From Chlorogloeopsis fritschii PCC 6912 (lineage in GTDB: Bacteria; Cyanobacteriota; Cyanobacteriia; Cyanobacteriales; Nostocaceae), in NCBI RefSeq assembly GCF_000317285.1, contig NZ_AJLN01000050.1, forward strand, positions 124,001 through 188,000: DNA of 64,000 nucleotides, written 5' to 3'. The position numbers and the translations under genes were made by a program. Below the pieces are notes generated by a model. That model ran no database searches and was not told the DNA's origin. It was given only the letters and a program-made list of their open reading frames with translations. Positions 1-8,632 of this stretch are shown here, piece by piece (within the stretch, counting starts at the first letter, position 1; the number at the start of each line of letters is the position of its first letter).

Positions 1-1
1 A

Positions 2-112
2 GTCGTAGGTGAAGAAGGCGAGCGCTTGGCTACAGTTTCAGGAGCAATGCTCTTGGCATTTGGGCATATTCGTAACTATAGGCTATGCCGCAAGAATAAG
101 TGCAGATTCTAA
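2..112 (+). CDS. possible 3' end of a gene cut by the window edge
   Basis: A reading frame is open from the left edge for 36 codons and ends in TAA. The tail is rich in Arg, Lys and Cys. I recognise no family, and an open frame this short at an edge can be chance. It could equally be intergenic DNA. Confidence 0.15.
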   Translation, partial: VVGEEGERLATVSGAMLLAFGHIRNYRLCRKNKCRF

Positions 113-199
113 CAAAAACCACAGCTGATTGATATGGAGAAGTGATCGCTCAAACCTAATTACGAATTAAATGCAAAATTTCCTCCGGGTACTCTTCGA

Positions 200-380
200 C
201 TTTCAAATAAATGAAACCCGTTCGCGGGATTGAAACTATCTTTATCTTATGTATCAGTGCTTGAGATACAGCTTTCAAATAAATGAAACCCGTTCGCGGG
301 ATTGAAACTATCTTCCAGTTTTATGTAAAAGCGGAATATTTGCCTTTTAAATAAATGAAATCGTTTCCGCTTACATCGAA
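200..380 (+). CRISPR. mini CRISPR array: two 37-bp repeats, two 35-bp spacers, degenerate terminal repeat
   Basis: Two identical 37-bp repeats lie at 200-236 and 272-308. A third at 344-380 keeps the first 17 bases with one change and then decays. The spacers (237-271 and 309-343) are both 35 bp. Each repeat holds CCCG-TTCG-CGGG, a 4-bp stem with a TTCG tetraloop, and ends in ATTGAAAC, the usual 8-nt 5' handle of Cas6-processed type I crRNAs in cyanobacteria. The degenerate repeat on the right puts the leader on the left, in the AT-rich stretch before 200. No cas gene is in the window, so the array is either a remnant or served in trans. Confidence 0.75.
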
Positions 381-483
381 ATTACTCAATATATGAGTCC
401 AAAAGCTCTGCGTTCCTCCGCGCTCACCTTTGCGTTCCTCTGCGTTAAAAAATATTAGGAATTAGGTAGCAGTAATGAAAAAC

Positions 484-566
484 GAACCACAAAGAACACA
501 TAGACGCGAAGCGGCTACTTTCAGAAGCCACTTCGTGTCTACCCGCAGGGTAGAGCACAAAGAAAT
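484..566. repeat. dispersed palindromic repeat (REP-like), copy 1
   Basis: Arms 501-516 and 526-541 pair over 16 bp with a 9-nt loop; the two mismatches are G-T type. The core holds TAGACGCGAAGCGGCT. Related copies lie at 22272-22374 (opposite orientation) and 57648-57702. This kind of element is common between genes in Nostocales genomes. Confidence 0.6.
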
Positions 567-619
567 AAGAGTTTTAGAGAGTTTTTGCGTAAGTCCTGAA
601 TATATTATTTCGATGCCAA

Positions 620-656
620 CAGATTTGATATCAATCCTGTTTGCGGGATAGAAACT
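620..656 (+). repeat. solo degenerate CRISPR-like repeat
   Basis: The segment ends in CGGGATAGAAAC and holds CCTGTTTGCGGG, closely matching the 3' half of the array repeat at 200-236 (CCCGTTCGCGGGATTGAAAC). The 5' half is more diverged. It looks like an isolated relic of the same repeat about 250 bp beyond the array end. Confidence 0.4.
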
Positions 657-684
657 AAAACAACAAGCGATGAGCAATTTTTCA

Positions 685-1788
685 TTATCTTTGACTAGAT
701 GTCACAAAATTAGCAAAGCTCAATTCATTCACACGATTCCAGTTGTAAATCTGCTCTCTAAAACCTTTCCACTGTTCGTAAACTTGTTTAAAATTCGCAT
801 CTTTACTGGCATTTTCTGCAAATATCTCAAAAGAGATTTTCTCAGCCGCTTGCAGAATATCTTGACTGTAGGGAACCAACTTTGTACCGCTAGCAACTAA
901 ATTTGAAAGTACTTGCCCATTCAAGGCATCGTACTGAGTGAGCATATTGACGTTAGCTTCATAAGTTGCCGCTTTCAATACTTCTTGATATTCTTTGGGC
1001 AAGCGGTTCCAGGCATTCAAATTAACTAATACATCTAAGGTGGGGCCGGGTTCCCACCAACCGGGATAATAGTAGAACTGCGCGGCTTTATTCAAACCCA
1101 GCTTTTCATCATCATAAGGGCCAACCCACTCAGCTGCATCAATAGCACCCCGATCCAATGCCAAGAAAATTTCGCCCCCTGGTAAAACTTGTACATTCAC
1201 TCCCAAGCGAGACATCACTTGTCCTCCCAATCCAGGAATCCGCATTTTTAGTCCCTTGAGATCCGCAACAGACTTGATTTCTCTTTTGAACCATCCCCCC
1301 ATCTGCGCCCCAGTACTACCCGCAGGAAAGTTAATGACATTAAAGCTGGTATAAATTTTCTGTATAGCTTCTAAGCCACCACCGTGATAAAGCCACGCAT
1401 TCTGCTGTTGGGCATTTAAACCGAAGGGCACGGATGTAGCAAAAGCTAATGCTGGGCTTTTGCCAATGTAATAATAGCTGGATGTGTGTCCGCATTCCAC
1501 TGTTCCTCCTTGCACGGCATCTAATACTTGCAATCCTGGCACTAACTCGCCAGCAGCAAAGGGTGTAATTCGGAAACGTCCATTAGTCATTTCCTTAACT
1601 CGTTGGGATACAGTTTCTGCACCAATAAAAGTACCTAGAGATTTCGGCCAACTTGTCGCCATCCGCCACCGGACATTTGGCAGCCCAGTTGTCACACCAG
1701 GAGATTTACCAGGTCTGCTACAAGATGCTAGGGTAGCAGTAGTGACTGTAGCGATCGCGGCATTTTGAATAACTTGTCTACGTTTCAT
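685..1788 (-). CDS. TRAP-type 2-oxoacid/monocarboxylate substrate-binding protein (TakP/DctP family)
   Basis: Periplasmic receptor of a tripartite ATP-independent (TRAP) transporter, which hands small carboxylates to a DctQM permease. The 367-residue protein opens [11 protein letters not shown] with a twin-arginine-like pair, a hydrophobic stretch and LASC, a Tat and/or lipoprotein export signal. The body shows TRAP landmarks: [10 protein letters not shown] near residue 200, [18 protein letters not shown], and the aromatic [11 protein letters not shown] stretch typical of the TakP branch, which binds pyruvate and other 2-oxoacids. A TRAP system for pyruvate is known in Anabaena. No dctQ or dctM gene is adjacent, so the membrane partners must lie elsewhere. 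It is divergent from ccmP across about 130 bp. The family call is firm; the ligand is inference. Confidence 0.85.
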   Translation of the reverse strand: MKRRQVIQNAAIATVTTATLASCSRPGKSPGVTTGLPNVRWRMATSWPKSLGTFIGAETVSQRVKEMTNGRFRITPFAAGELVPGLQVLDAVQGGTVECGHTSSYYYIGKSPALAFATSVPFGLNAQQQNAWLYHGGGLEAIQKIYTSFNVINFPAGSTGAQMGGWFKREIKSVADLKGLKMRIPGLGGQVMSRLGVNVQVLPGGEIFLALDRGAIDAAEWVGPYDDEKLGLNKAAQFYYYPGWWEPGPTLDVLVNLNAWNRLPKEYQEVLKAATYEANVNMLTQYDALNGQVLSNLVASGTKLVPYSQDILQAAEKISFEIFAENASKDANFKQVYEQWKGFREQIYNWNRVNELSFANFVTSSQR

Positions 1789-1920
1789 AAAGTTTTGTAA
1801 ATTAAAATATAGTCAATTCTCAGGCTAGTGGAATTGAACAATAGTAATGTCTAGCAGTAAAAAGTTAGACTCATATATTGCAATTGTTAACTTTTAACCT
1901 CATGACTGGAGAGCAAAACC

Positions 1921-2562
1921 TTGGGAATAGAACTACGTAGTTTCGTATTTCTCGACAGCTTGCAACCTCAACACGCAGCATATATAGGAACAGTAGCTCA
2001 AGGTTTCTTGCCATTGCCAGGGGATACATCGCTGTGGATTGAAATTTCTCCAGGGATCGAAATTAATAAAATTACAGATGTAGCACTCAAAGCTGCTTCT
2101 GTACGTCCCGGAGTACAGGTAGTAGAAAGACTGTACGGCTTACTAGAAGTCCATTCTAGCTCTCAAGGTGAAACGCGAGCTGCTGGTCAAGCTATTTTGG
2201 CAATGCTAGGAGTCAAAAAAAACGAATGTATCAAACCGCGTGTCGTTTCTAGCCAAATTATCCGCAATATTGATGCTTACCAAGCACAATTAATCAATCG
2301 CACAAGAAGGGGACAGCTACTACTGGCAGGACAAACACTGTATGTGTTAGAAGTTGAGCCTGCTGCTTACGCTGCACTAGCTGCAAACGAAGCAGAGAAA
2401 GCGGCAGCGATTAACATCCTTGAGGTGCAAGCTGTGGGCAGTTTTGGAAGACTATACTTAGGTGGGCAAGAACGGGATATTCTTGCAGGTGCAGCGGGAG
2501 CACGAACAGCAATTGAAAGTGTAGCAGGTAGGACAAATCCCCAGGGTGGGCGTCAGGAATAA
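1921..2562 (+). CDS. ccmP: carboxysome shell protein CcmP (tandem BMC domain)
   Basis: CcmP is a tandem-BMC pseudohexamer-forming shell protein of the beta-carboxysome, thought to gate larger metabolites through a double-layered pore. The 213-residue length equals that of known CcmP. Two bacterial-microcompartment folds can be followed, roughly residues 5-105 and 108-205, with parallel landmarks [15 protein letters not shown] and [20 protein letters not shown]. The start is TTG at 1921, with GGAGAG seven bases upstream; the ATG at 1902 is out of frame. As usual for ccmP, it stands apart from the main ccmK-O operon. The pentapeptide gene follows after 10 bp and may be cotranscribed. Confidence 0.9.
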   Translation: MGIELRSFVFLDSLQPQHAAYIGTVAQGFLPLPGDTSLWIEISPGIEINKITDVALKAASVRPGVQVVERLYGLLEVHSSSQGETRAAGQAILAMLGVKKNECIKPRVVSSQIIRNIDAYQAQLINRTRRGQLLLAGQTLYVLEVEPAAYAALAANEAEKAAAINILEVQAVGSFGRLYLGGQERDILAGAAGARTAIESVAGRTNPQGGRQE

Positions 2563-2572
2563 AGGAGAGAAG

Positions 2573-3364
2573 ATGGCAAATTTTGAGCATCTGGCTTTAC
2601 TCAAAGCAGGTGCAGTCACCTGGATTGACTGGAGAAAGCAAAATCCCCTAATTAAACCAGACTTAAGTGCTGCTAACCTCTCTGGAGATAACCTCAGGGG
2701 TGCAAACCTCGAAGGAGCAAACTTGAGCAAAGTAGATTTAGATCATGCTTTACTGGTGCGAGCCAACCTCAGTGGTGCAGATCTCAGTAGTGCGAACCTC
2801 CACAGAGCAATTTTGATTGAAGCTGACTTGAGTGCGGCTAACTTGAGCGTTGCTAAATTGAGCGGTGCTACACTTACACAAGCAAATCTGACTCATGCCA
2901 ATCTAATTGGTTCTGATTTGAGTGAGGCGAATCTCAAAGGTGCTTGGCTTGGTAATGCTAATTTAATCGGAACTGAGTTAAAGGGCGCTAACTTCAAAGA
3001 AGCAGATTTGGGTGCAGCAAAGCTAATCCGGGCTAATCTCTGTTTTGCCAACTTGATTGCAGCTAACTTAATTGCAGCCGATCTGGGCGAGGCAAATCTG
3101 TATGAGGCGGAATTAATAGAGGCGTACCTTTACAAAACTAACTTGTACAAAGCTAATCTCAATAAGGCTCACCTGAGTGGTGCATACTTGTTACGGGCTA
3201 ATTTAAATGAAGCTGATTTGAGTAAAGCTGACTTGAGATGGACTAACCTCAAAGGAGCAAATTTGGCGGGAGCAAATCTCACAGGAGCAAACCTCACGGG
3301 AGCAAATCTTACAGGAGCTAACTTGAGCGGCGTGAATTTTGACGAAACTATTATGCCTGAGTGA
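2573..3364 (+). CDS. pentapeptide-repeat protein
   Basis: A 263-residue protein made almost wholly of A(N/D)LXX pentapeptide repeats from about residue 30 to the C-terminus, predicting a right-handed quadrilateral beta-helix of some 40 coils-worth of pentapeptides. The N-terminal 30 residues form a short cap. There is no signal peptide or membrane segment. ATG at 2573 is chosen because AAGGAG lies five bases upstream; an in-frame GTG at 2546 would overlap the end of ccmP and lacks a ribosome site. The DNA is internally repetitive as expected. Cyanobacteria carry many such proteins, mostly of unknown function; the position right after ccmP does not by itself show a carboxysome role. Confidence 0.88.
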   Translation: MANFEHLALLKAGAVTWIDWRKQNPLIKPDLSAANLSGDNLRGANLEGANLSKVDLDHALLVRANLSGADLSSANLHRAILIEADLSAANLSVAKLSGATLTQANLTHANLIGSDLSEANLKGAWLGNANLIGTELKGANFKEADLGAAKLIRANLCFANLIAANLIAADLGEANLYEAELIEAYLYKTNLYKANLNKAHLSGAYLLRANLNEADLSKADLRWTNLKGANLAGANLTGANLTGANLTGANLSGVNFDETIMPE

Positions 3365-3518
3365 GGAGCGATTTAATAAAAGGCGATCGCTCCATAACAA
3401 GTGCATGAACAATTCTCTTTCCCCATCCCTTTTGCGTTTAATATGAATTAGCCGAACTCACCTTGAGTCGCACCAAATAATAGATTGATTGCAAAAACCA
3501 ATGTTTAAATGATAACGA

Positions 3519-3569
3519 ACACAGATAAACACAGATGCACACGGATAATTTATCTGTGTTTATCTGTGT
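3519..3569. repeat. perfect 18-bp inverted repeat (MITE/REP-like hairpin)
   Basis: Arms 3519-3536 and 3552-3569 are exact reverse complements (ACACAGATAAACACAGAT), separated by 15 bp. A longer, imperfect relative lies at 22432-22496. Confidence 0.7.
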
Positions 3570-3577
3570 CCATCTGC

Positions 3578-3662
3578 GGAAAGTTTGTAGACGCCGAAGG
3601 CGGCTTCCCGAAGGGTGCGGAGGTTTCCTCCGTTAGCGTAGCTCCTCGCGGAGCGAGGCTCA
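3578..3662. repeat. GC-rich nested palindromic dispersed repeat
   Basis: Contains GCCGAAGGCGGC, GCGGAGGTTTCCTCCG and CTCGCGGAGCGAG, several short hairpins in a row. Similar pieces occur inside recO (19171-19292) and at 25058-25112. Confidence 0.5.
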
Positions 3663-3916
3663 AAGCTTTCCAAGACAGTGTTCGATTTCTAAAACATGAT
3701 TTTTGCTTGCCGTTTTAATTCACATCAAACGTTATTTACAAGTCTTAAAATCCTGGCGTTTCTCGGCTATGTCTATTACGCTGTAAAAGCACAAAGCCTT
3801 GTACTTATAAAATCTCTATGTTTAACCAAATCTAAAACCGTTATAATCTTGATTTTCTTACCGCTTGATATCTTTATTGGTACACTTGAACTCATTAGCC
3901 CAGAAAAACAGCGCCT

Positions 3917-6900
3917 ATGGTGCATATAAAGCGCGTTGAACTCACCAATTTCAAATCCTTCGGCGGTACTACCTCTGTGCCACTACTGCCGGGGTTTACT
4001 GTCGTCTCTGGGCCAAATGGTTCGGGCAAATCGAATATTCTAGACTCGTTACTATTTTGTTTGGGGCTTGCTAGCTCTAAGGGAATGCGAGCCGATCGCC
4101 TGCCCGATTTGGTTAACACTACTCAAACCAGTAAATCCCGTGCCACTGTTGAAGCTAGTGTGACGGTGACGTTTGATTTATCAGATCATGAGCCTGATGA
4201 ACTCTTAGACAGCGAGCCAATTATCTCTACTGTAGAGATTGATACCCCTGAAGAAGAAACTGAGTCAGAACAGCAACAGACGGAAGACGAAAAAAATCGC
4301 CGCGAGAAAATCCGCGCCACACCTGGTAATGACTGGTGTGTTACCAGGAAGCTGCGAGTAACTCCCCAAGGAACTTACACATCAAATTATTCTATTAACG
4401 GTATTTCTTGTACACTGGGTGAGTTACATGAAGAACTAGAACGCCTGCGTGTTTACCCTGAGGGTTACAACGTTGTTCTCCAAGGGGATGTTACTAGTAT
4501 TATTTCGATGAATCAGCGTGAGAGGCGAGAAATTATTGATGAATTGGCAGGAGTAGCAGCATTTGACCGTAAAATTAACCAAGCCAAAGAAACTTTAGAA
4601 GAAGTTAAAGAAAAAGAAGATAGCTGTCGGATTATTGAGACAGAATTAACCGCTCAGTGCGATCGCCTCTCTCAAGACAAAACTAAAGCCGAAAAATACC
4701 AAAAACTCCGCACTGAATTTCTGGAAAAACAAAAGTGGGAAGCTGTTTTGTCGTGGCGTACCCTGCAAAATCAACAAGAAAATTTAGCAACTCAAATTCA
4801 AACAGGCGATCGCACTTCCACAGAACTTACAGAACAACTCACTTCCCTAAATACAGAAATTACTCAAAAAACTGCTGAACTAGATCAACTTAATGCCCGT
4901 GTCAAAGCATTGGGAGAAGATGAACTTTTAGCGGTACAATCTACCCTCGCTAACCAAGAAGCAGAACGCAAACAACTCCAGCGTCAGCAATCGGAACTAG
5001 AAACTACTTCTCAAGAAACAGTCAAGCGTCTGGCTCAAACTCAGCAAGAAATCCAACAGTATCAGCAAACTATAGAACAACTGGCGCAACAACAACAGCA
5101 GCAAACGCAAAATGTGGCGTCTTACCAACAACAACGGGATGAAGCACAACAAGTATTAGAAAGTTCTCGCCAAGCAGCGGCGGAAATTGCTTCTGCTTCC
5201 GAGGCTTGGGTACAGCAACAAACAGCACTCAACCGCCAAATTGAAGCTTTACTACAAACCGTCGAACCCCAACGCACTGAACAAGCCCAACTACGGGAAC
5301 GCGATCGCCAGCTACAGGAGCAAATTCAAGAACAAACTCAACTCATACAAACTTTAGAACCGCAGTTAGCCCAAAAACAAGCTGAGTGTACTCACCTGGA
5401 AACGGAATTTAATAGTGCTACCGAACCCATCCAGAATTTAGCGCAAGATTTAGCTGCCACAGAACAAGAATTGCAAATCCAACAGGATACTCAAAAACGT
5501 CTGTTGCAAGAACAGCGAGAAAAACAACGCCAGTTGGATAAATTAGAAGCACAAGCACAAGCACAGCAAGAAGTGCAAGGAACTGGTGCTAGCAAAGTCA
5601 TCTTGCAAGCGGGAATGCCTGGTATTTGCGGGTTAGTTGTTCAATTGGGAAGGGTGGAACCCCGCTATCAATTGGCGTTGGAAATTGCTGCTGGTGCGCG
5701 GTTGGGGCATATTGTTGTGGAAGATGATTCAATTGCTGCTGCCGGAATTGAATTGCTCAAACAAAAACGGGCGGGGAGAGCAACTTTTTTACCGTTAAAT
5801 AAGATTCACGCCCCGAAAATTACTCAAGATTTTACGCTGCGTTATGCTAACGGTTTCGTTGATTATGCTGTTAACTTAGTTGATTGCGATCGCCGCTATA
5901 AAGACGTATTCAATTACGTTTTTGGTAACACAGTAGTATTTGCCAATCTGGAGCAAGCACGTAGCAATCTGGGCTTGTATCGGATCGTGACTTTGGATGG
6001 AGAATTGCTAGAAACTAGCGGCGCAATGACTGGTGGTAGCATTACCCAACGTTCGGCGTTGCGGTTTGGCAGTGTGGAAGCGGCAGAATCTGAAGAAGTA
6101 GCGGCGCTGAAAAAGCGTTTGGTAGATATTGAGAGAGTTTTAGAGCGTTGTACTGAAGCGATCGCATCTCTTTCGACTAGAGCGAAAGAATTATCGCAAC
6201 AGGTGACAGAAGCGCGGGGCAAACGACGGGAACAGCAACTGCTGCTAGAACAGTTGCAAAAAGAAGTTAAAACTTTGACATCTCAATTAGAAACAACGCG
6301 ATCGCAACTGGCTCAAAACACCAAAAAATTTGCCACTGCCCAATCTCGTCTCGAAGTTTTAGACCGGGAATTACCGAGCCAAGAGCAACAATTACAACAG
6401 GTACGTCAATCCTTGGCAGAATTGGAAGCTTCCCAAACTCCCCAAGAATGGCAACAAATCCAAGCAACAATTAAAATTCAAGAGCAACAATTGCAACAGC
6501 AAGAGCAAAGATTACGAGAAGCAGAGCAACACCTCAAAAACCTGGAAAATCAACAACAAAGACTGCAAGAGAAAATCCAAGAAGCCGAACAGCGAATTGC
6601 AGAATATCAAACACAGCAAACAACTTGTAGAGAGGCGATAAATCGCGTCTGTGGTGAAATAAATAAAATTGACGAGCAAATTATCCATACTCGCGCTGCC
6701 TTGGCGCAGATGGAACAGAATTTAGGAGAAGAAAAACAAAAACGCGATCGCACAGAAGCTGAATTACGCTCCAACTTGCTGCGTCAGCAGCAATTAGAGT
6801 GGGAACTGCAAAAACTACAAGAAACTCAGATTACAAGACGAGAAGAACTAGCAAACGTACAAGCACAACTGCAAACAGTCGCGGCAGATTTGCCATCTCC

Positions 6901-7588
6901 CTTGCCAGAAGTGCCAGATAAAGTCGATTTAGAAGAATTGCAAAAAGAATTGCGATCGCTTTCCAAACGCTTGCAAGCGATGGAACCAGTTAATATGTTG
7001 GCGTTAGAACAATACGAACGCACTCAAAAGCGGTTAGAAGAACTCAGTCAAAAATTACAGACATTAGAAGCAGAAAGAACAGAATTATTACTGCGAATTG
7101 AGAATTTTACCACTTTACGGCAACGCGCTTTTCAAGAAGCCTTTGACGCTGTTAATGAAAACTTTAAATCAATTTTTGCGACTCTTTCTGAAGGCGACGG
7201 TTATTTACAACTTGATAATCCAGAAGATCCGTTTAATAGCGGACTTAACTTAGTAGCACACCCTAAAGGCAAACCAGTACAGCGCCTGGCTTCCATGTCT
7301 GGAGGAGAAAAATCTTTAACAGCTTTAAGCTTTATTTTTGCCCTCCAAAGATATCGCCCATCGCCATTTTATGCGTTTGACGAAGTAGATATGTTTCTAG
7401 ATGGGGCAAATGTGGAACGATTAGCTAAAATGATTAAACAACAGGCGCAACAAGCACAATTTATAGTTGTGAGTTTGCGCCGCCCGATGATAGAATCAGC
7501 CGAACGCACAATAGGCGTCACTCAAGCGAGAGGAGCTTTTACTCAAGTTTTGGGTATCAAGTTACAATCCTCCAATACATCTGCTTGA
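3917..7588 (+). CDS. smc: chromosome segregation ATPase SMC
   Basis: SMC is the core ATPase of the bacterial condensin (with ScpA and ScpB) that organises and segregates the chromosome. The 1223-residue protein shows the full layout: Walker A GPNGSGKSN at 32-40, a long Gln/Glu-rich coiled coil to about 545, a hinge domain around 550-690, a returning coiled coil, the ABC signature MSGGEKSLTALSF from 1127, and Walker B ending FDEVD at 1154-1158. Cyanobacterial SMCs are around 1200 residues, so it is full length. The ATG at 3917 gives the expected N-terminus MVHIKRVEL. A PRC-barrel gene follows after 58 bp. No scpA or scpB is adjacent. Confidence 0.97.
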   Translation: MVHIKRVELTNFKSFGGTTSVPLLPGFTVVSGPNGSGKSNILDSLLFCLGLASSKGMRADRLPDLVNTTQTSKSRATVEASVTVTFDLSDHEPDELLDSEPIISTVEIDTPEEETESEQQQTEDEKNRREKIRATPGNDWCVTRKLRVTPQGTYTSNYSINGISCTLGELHEELERLRVYPEGYNVVLQGDVTSIISMNQRERREIIDELAGVAAFDRKINQAKETLEEVKEKEDSCRIIETELTAQCDRLSQDKTKAEKYQKLRTEFLEKQKWEAVLSWRTLQNQQENLATQIQTGDRTSTELTEQLTSLNTEITQKTAELDQLNARVKALGEDELLAVQSTLANQEAERKQLQRQQSELETTSQETVKRLAQTQQEIQQYQQTIEQLAQQQQQQTQNVASYQQQRDEAQQVLESSRQAAAEIASASEAWVQQQTALNRQIEALLQTVEPQRTEQAQLRERDRQLQEQIQEQTQLIQTLEPQLAQKQAECTHLETEFNSATEPIQNLAQDLAATEQELQIQQDTQKRLLQEQREKQRQLDKLEAQAQAQQEVQGTGASKVILQAGMPGICGLVVQLGRVEPRYQLALEIAAGARLGHIVVEDDSIAAAGIELLKQKRAGRATFLPLNKIHAPKITQDFTLRYANGFVDYAVNLVDCDRRYKDVFNYVFGNTVVFANLEQARSNLGLYRIVTLDGELLETSGAMTGGSITQRSALRFGSVEAAESEEVAALKKRLVDIERVLERCTEAIASLSTRAKELSQQVTEARGKRREQQLLLEQLQKEVKTLTSQLETTRSQLAQNTKKFATAQSRLEVLDRELPSQEQQLQQVRQSLAELEASQTPQEWQQIQATIKIQEQQLQQQEQRLREAEQHLKNLENQQQRLQEKIQEAEQRIAEYQTQQTTCREAINRVCGEINKIDEQIIHTRAALAQMEQNLGEEKQKRDRTEAELRSNLLRQQQLEWELQKLQETQITRREELANVQAQLQTVAADLPSPLPEVPDKVDLEELQKELRSLSKRLQAMEPVNMLALEQYERTQKRLEELSQKLQTLEAERTELLLRIENFTTLRQRAFQEAFDAVNENFKSIFATLSEGDGYLQLDNPEDPFNSGLNLVAHPKGKPVQRLASMSGGEKSLTALSFIFALQRYRPSPFYAFDEVDMFLDGANVERLAKMIKQQAQQAQFIVVSLRRPMIESAERTIGVTQARGAFTQVLGIKLQSSNTSA

Positions 7589-7646
7589 GTTTTTGTTAAT
7601 AATAGTGTATAGATAAACCGGATTCGAGATCAGGACTCCGTATAGA

Positions 7647-8630
7647 ATGACCTCTGAACAAGTAATTAGGCGTTCCGATATTTTAAATACTCAGGTAATC
7701 ACCCGTGACAATGGCAAGCGACTGGGAATAGTCAGTCAAGTCTGGGTTGATGTAGATCAGCGAGAGGTTGTGGCTCTTGGCTTGCGAGACAGCCTGATCT
7801 CCGTCTCTGGCATACCGCGTTATATGTACCTGAGTAACATCAACCAGATCGGGGATGTAATTCTGGTTGATAACGAGGATGTCATCGAAGACATAGAAGT
7901 TGAAGCCTACAGCAACCTGATTAACTGGGAAGTTATTACCGAAACAGGTGAAGTATTAGGTAGAGTCCGGGGTTTCAAATTTAATGGAGAAACAGGTAAG
8001 ATTTACTCCATTGTCGTTGCATCTTTGGGAGTGCCGCAAATTCCTGACTCTTTCTTGAGTACCTACGAGTTATCAGTAGATGAGATTGTCAGTACAGGCC
8101 CCAACAGGTTAATTGTATTTGAAGGAGCCGAAGAGCGTGTCATCCAATTGACTGTTGGTATACTAGAGCGTCTTGGGATCGGCAGAGCGCCATGGGATCG
8201 AGAAGAAGTCGAAGGTTACGACTACGCTCCACGTACAATTGCACCACCAAATCAACTCCCAAGTGGAGTGCCAATCGAGCCAATTAAGCCGAAAGTTCGC
8301 GCACCCGAACCTGTTGCTCAAGAATGGGACGAAGATTATTATGAAGAAGAACGCCCTCCTCAACGGCGAGTAATGGAAGCGAGAGCCTACGAGTCGATTC
8401 GCTACGAAGAGGAAGAAGAAGACAATTGGAGTGAGGCAACAGGTAAAGACAGATATCAGGCACAACCCTACGAACCTCCGGTTTCCAAGAAGTCATACGC
8501 CGAAGATTACGACGACTACGACGACGATCTCAATCGCGACGCTTGGGATGATGAACCGCCAAAACCGATAAACATTCCTAAGAAAGTTAAAGAGAGACAG
8601 CCAGAGTACGAAGAAGAAGGCGGCTATTAA
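7647..8630 (+). CDS. PRC-barrel domain protein with acidic C-terminal tail
   Basis: A 327-residue protein. Residues about 5-90 and 92-175 look like two PRC-barrel folds; the second contains NWEVITETGEVLGRVRGFKF. PRC barrels are beta-barrel adaptor domains seen in photosynthetic reaction-centre H subunits, RimM and many cyanobacterial proteins. Residues 190-327 are low-complexity, rich in Asp, Glu, Tyr and Pro, and look disordered. There are no membrane segments. It follows smc in the same direction and may be cotranscribed. Its end lies only 2 bp from the end of the convergent kinase gene. A specific function cannot be read. Confidence 0.8.
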   Translation: MTSEQVIRRSDILNTQVITRDNGKRLGIVSQVWVDVDQREVVALGLRDSLISVSGIPRYMYLSNINQIGDVILVDNEDVIEDIEVEAYSNLINWEVITETGEVLGRVRGFKFNGETGKIYSIVVASLGVPQIPDSFLSTYELSVDEIVSTGPNRLIVFEGAEERVIQLTVGILERLGIGRAPWDREEVEGYDYAPRTIAPPNQLPSGVPIEPIKPKVRAPEPVAQEWDEDYYEEERPPQRRVMEARAYESIRYEEEEEDNWSEATGKDRYQAQPYEPPVSKKSYAEDYDDYDDDLNRDAWDDEPPKPINIPKKVKERQPEYEEEGGY

Positions 8631-8632
8631 AA

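Larger units (their letters stand above)
3365..3916. other. 552-bp intergenic region with two dispersed repeats
   Basis: Between the pentapeptide gene and smc. It holds the perfect palindrome at 3519-3569 and a GC-rich palindromic repeat at 3578-3662. The rest (3665-3916) is AT-rich with no convincing gene; it presumably contains the smc promoter, but I cannot point to one. Confidence 0.5.

Noticed and set aside
2546-2572. Upstream GTG start for the pentapeptide-repeat gene
   Set aside because: It would overlap ccmP and has no ribosome site, whereas ATG 2573 has AAGGAG at good spacing.
3696-3929. 77-codon plus-strand open frame before smc
   Set aside because: Overlaps the smc start in another frame, is low in complexity and does not resemble a protein.
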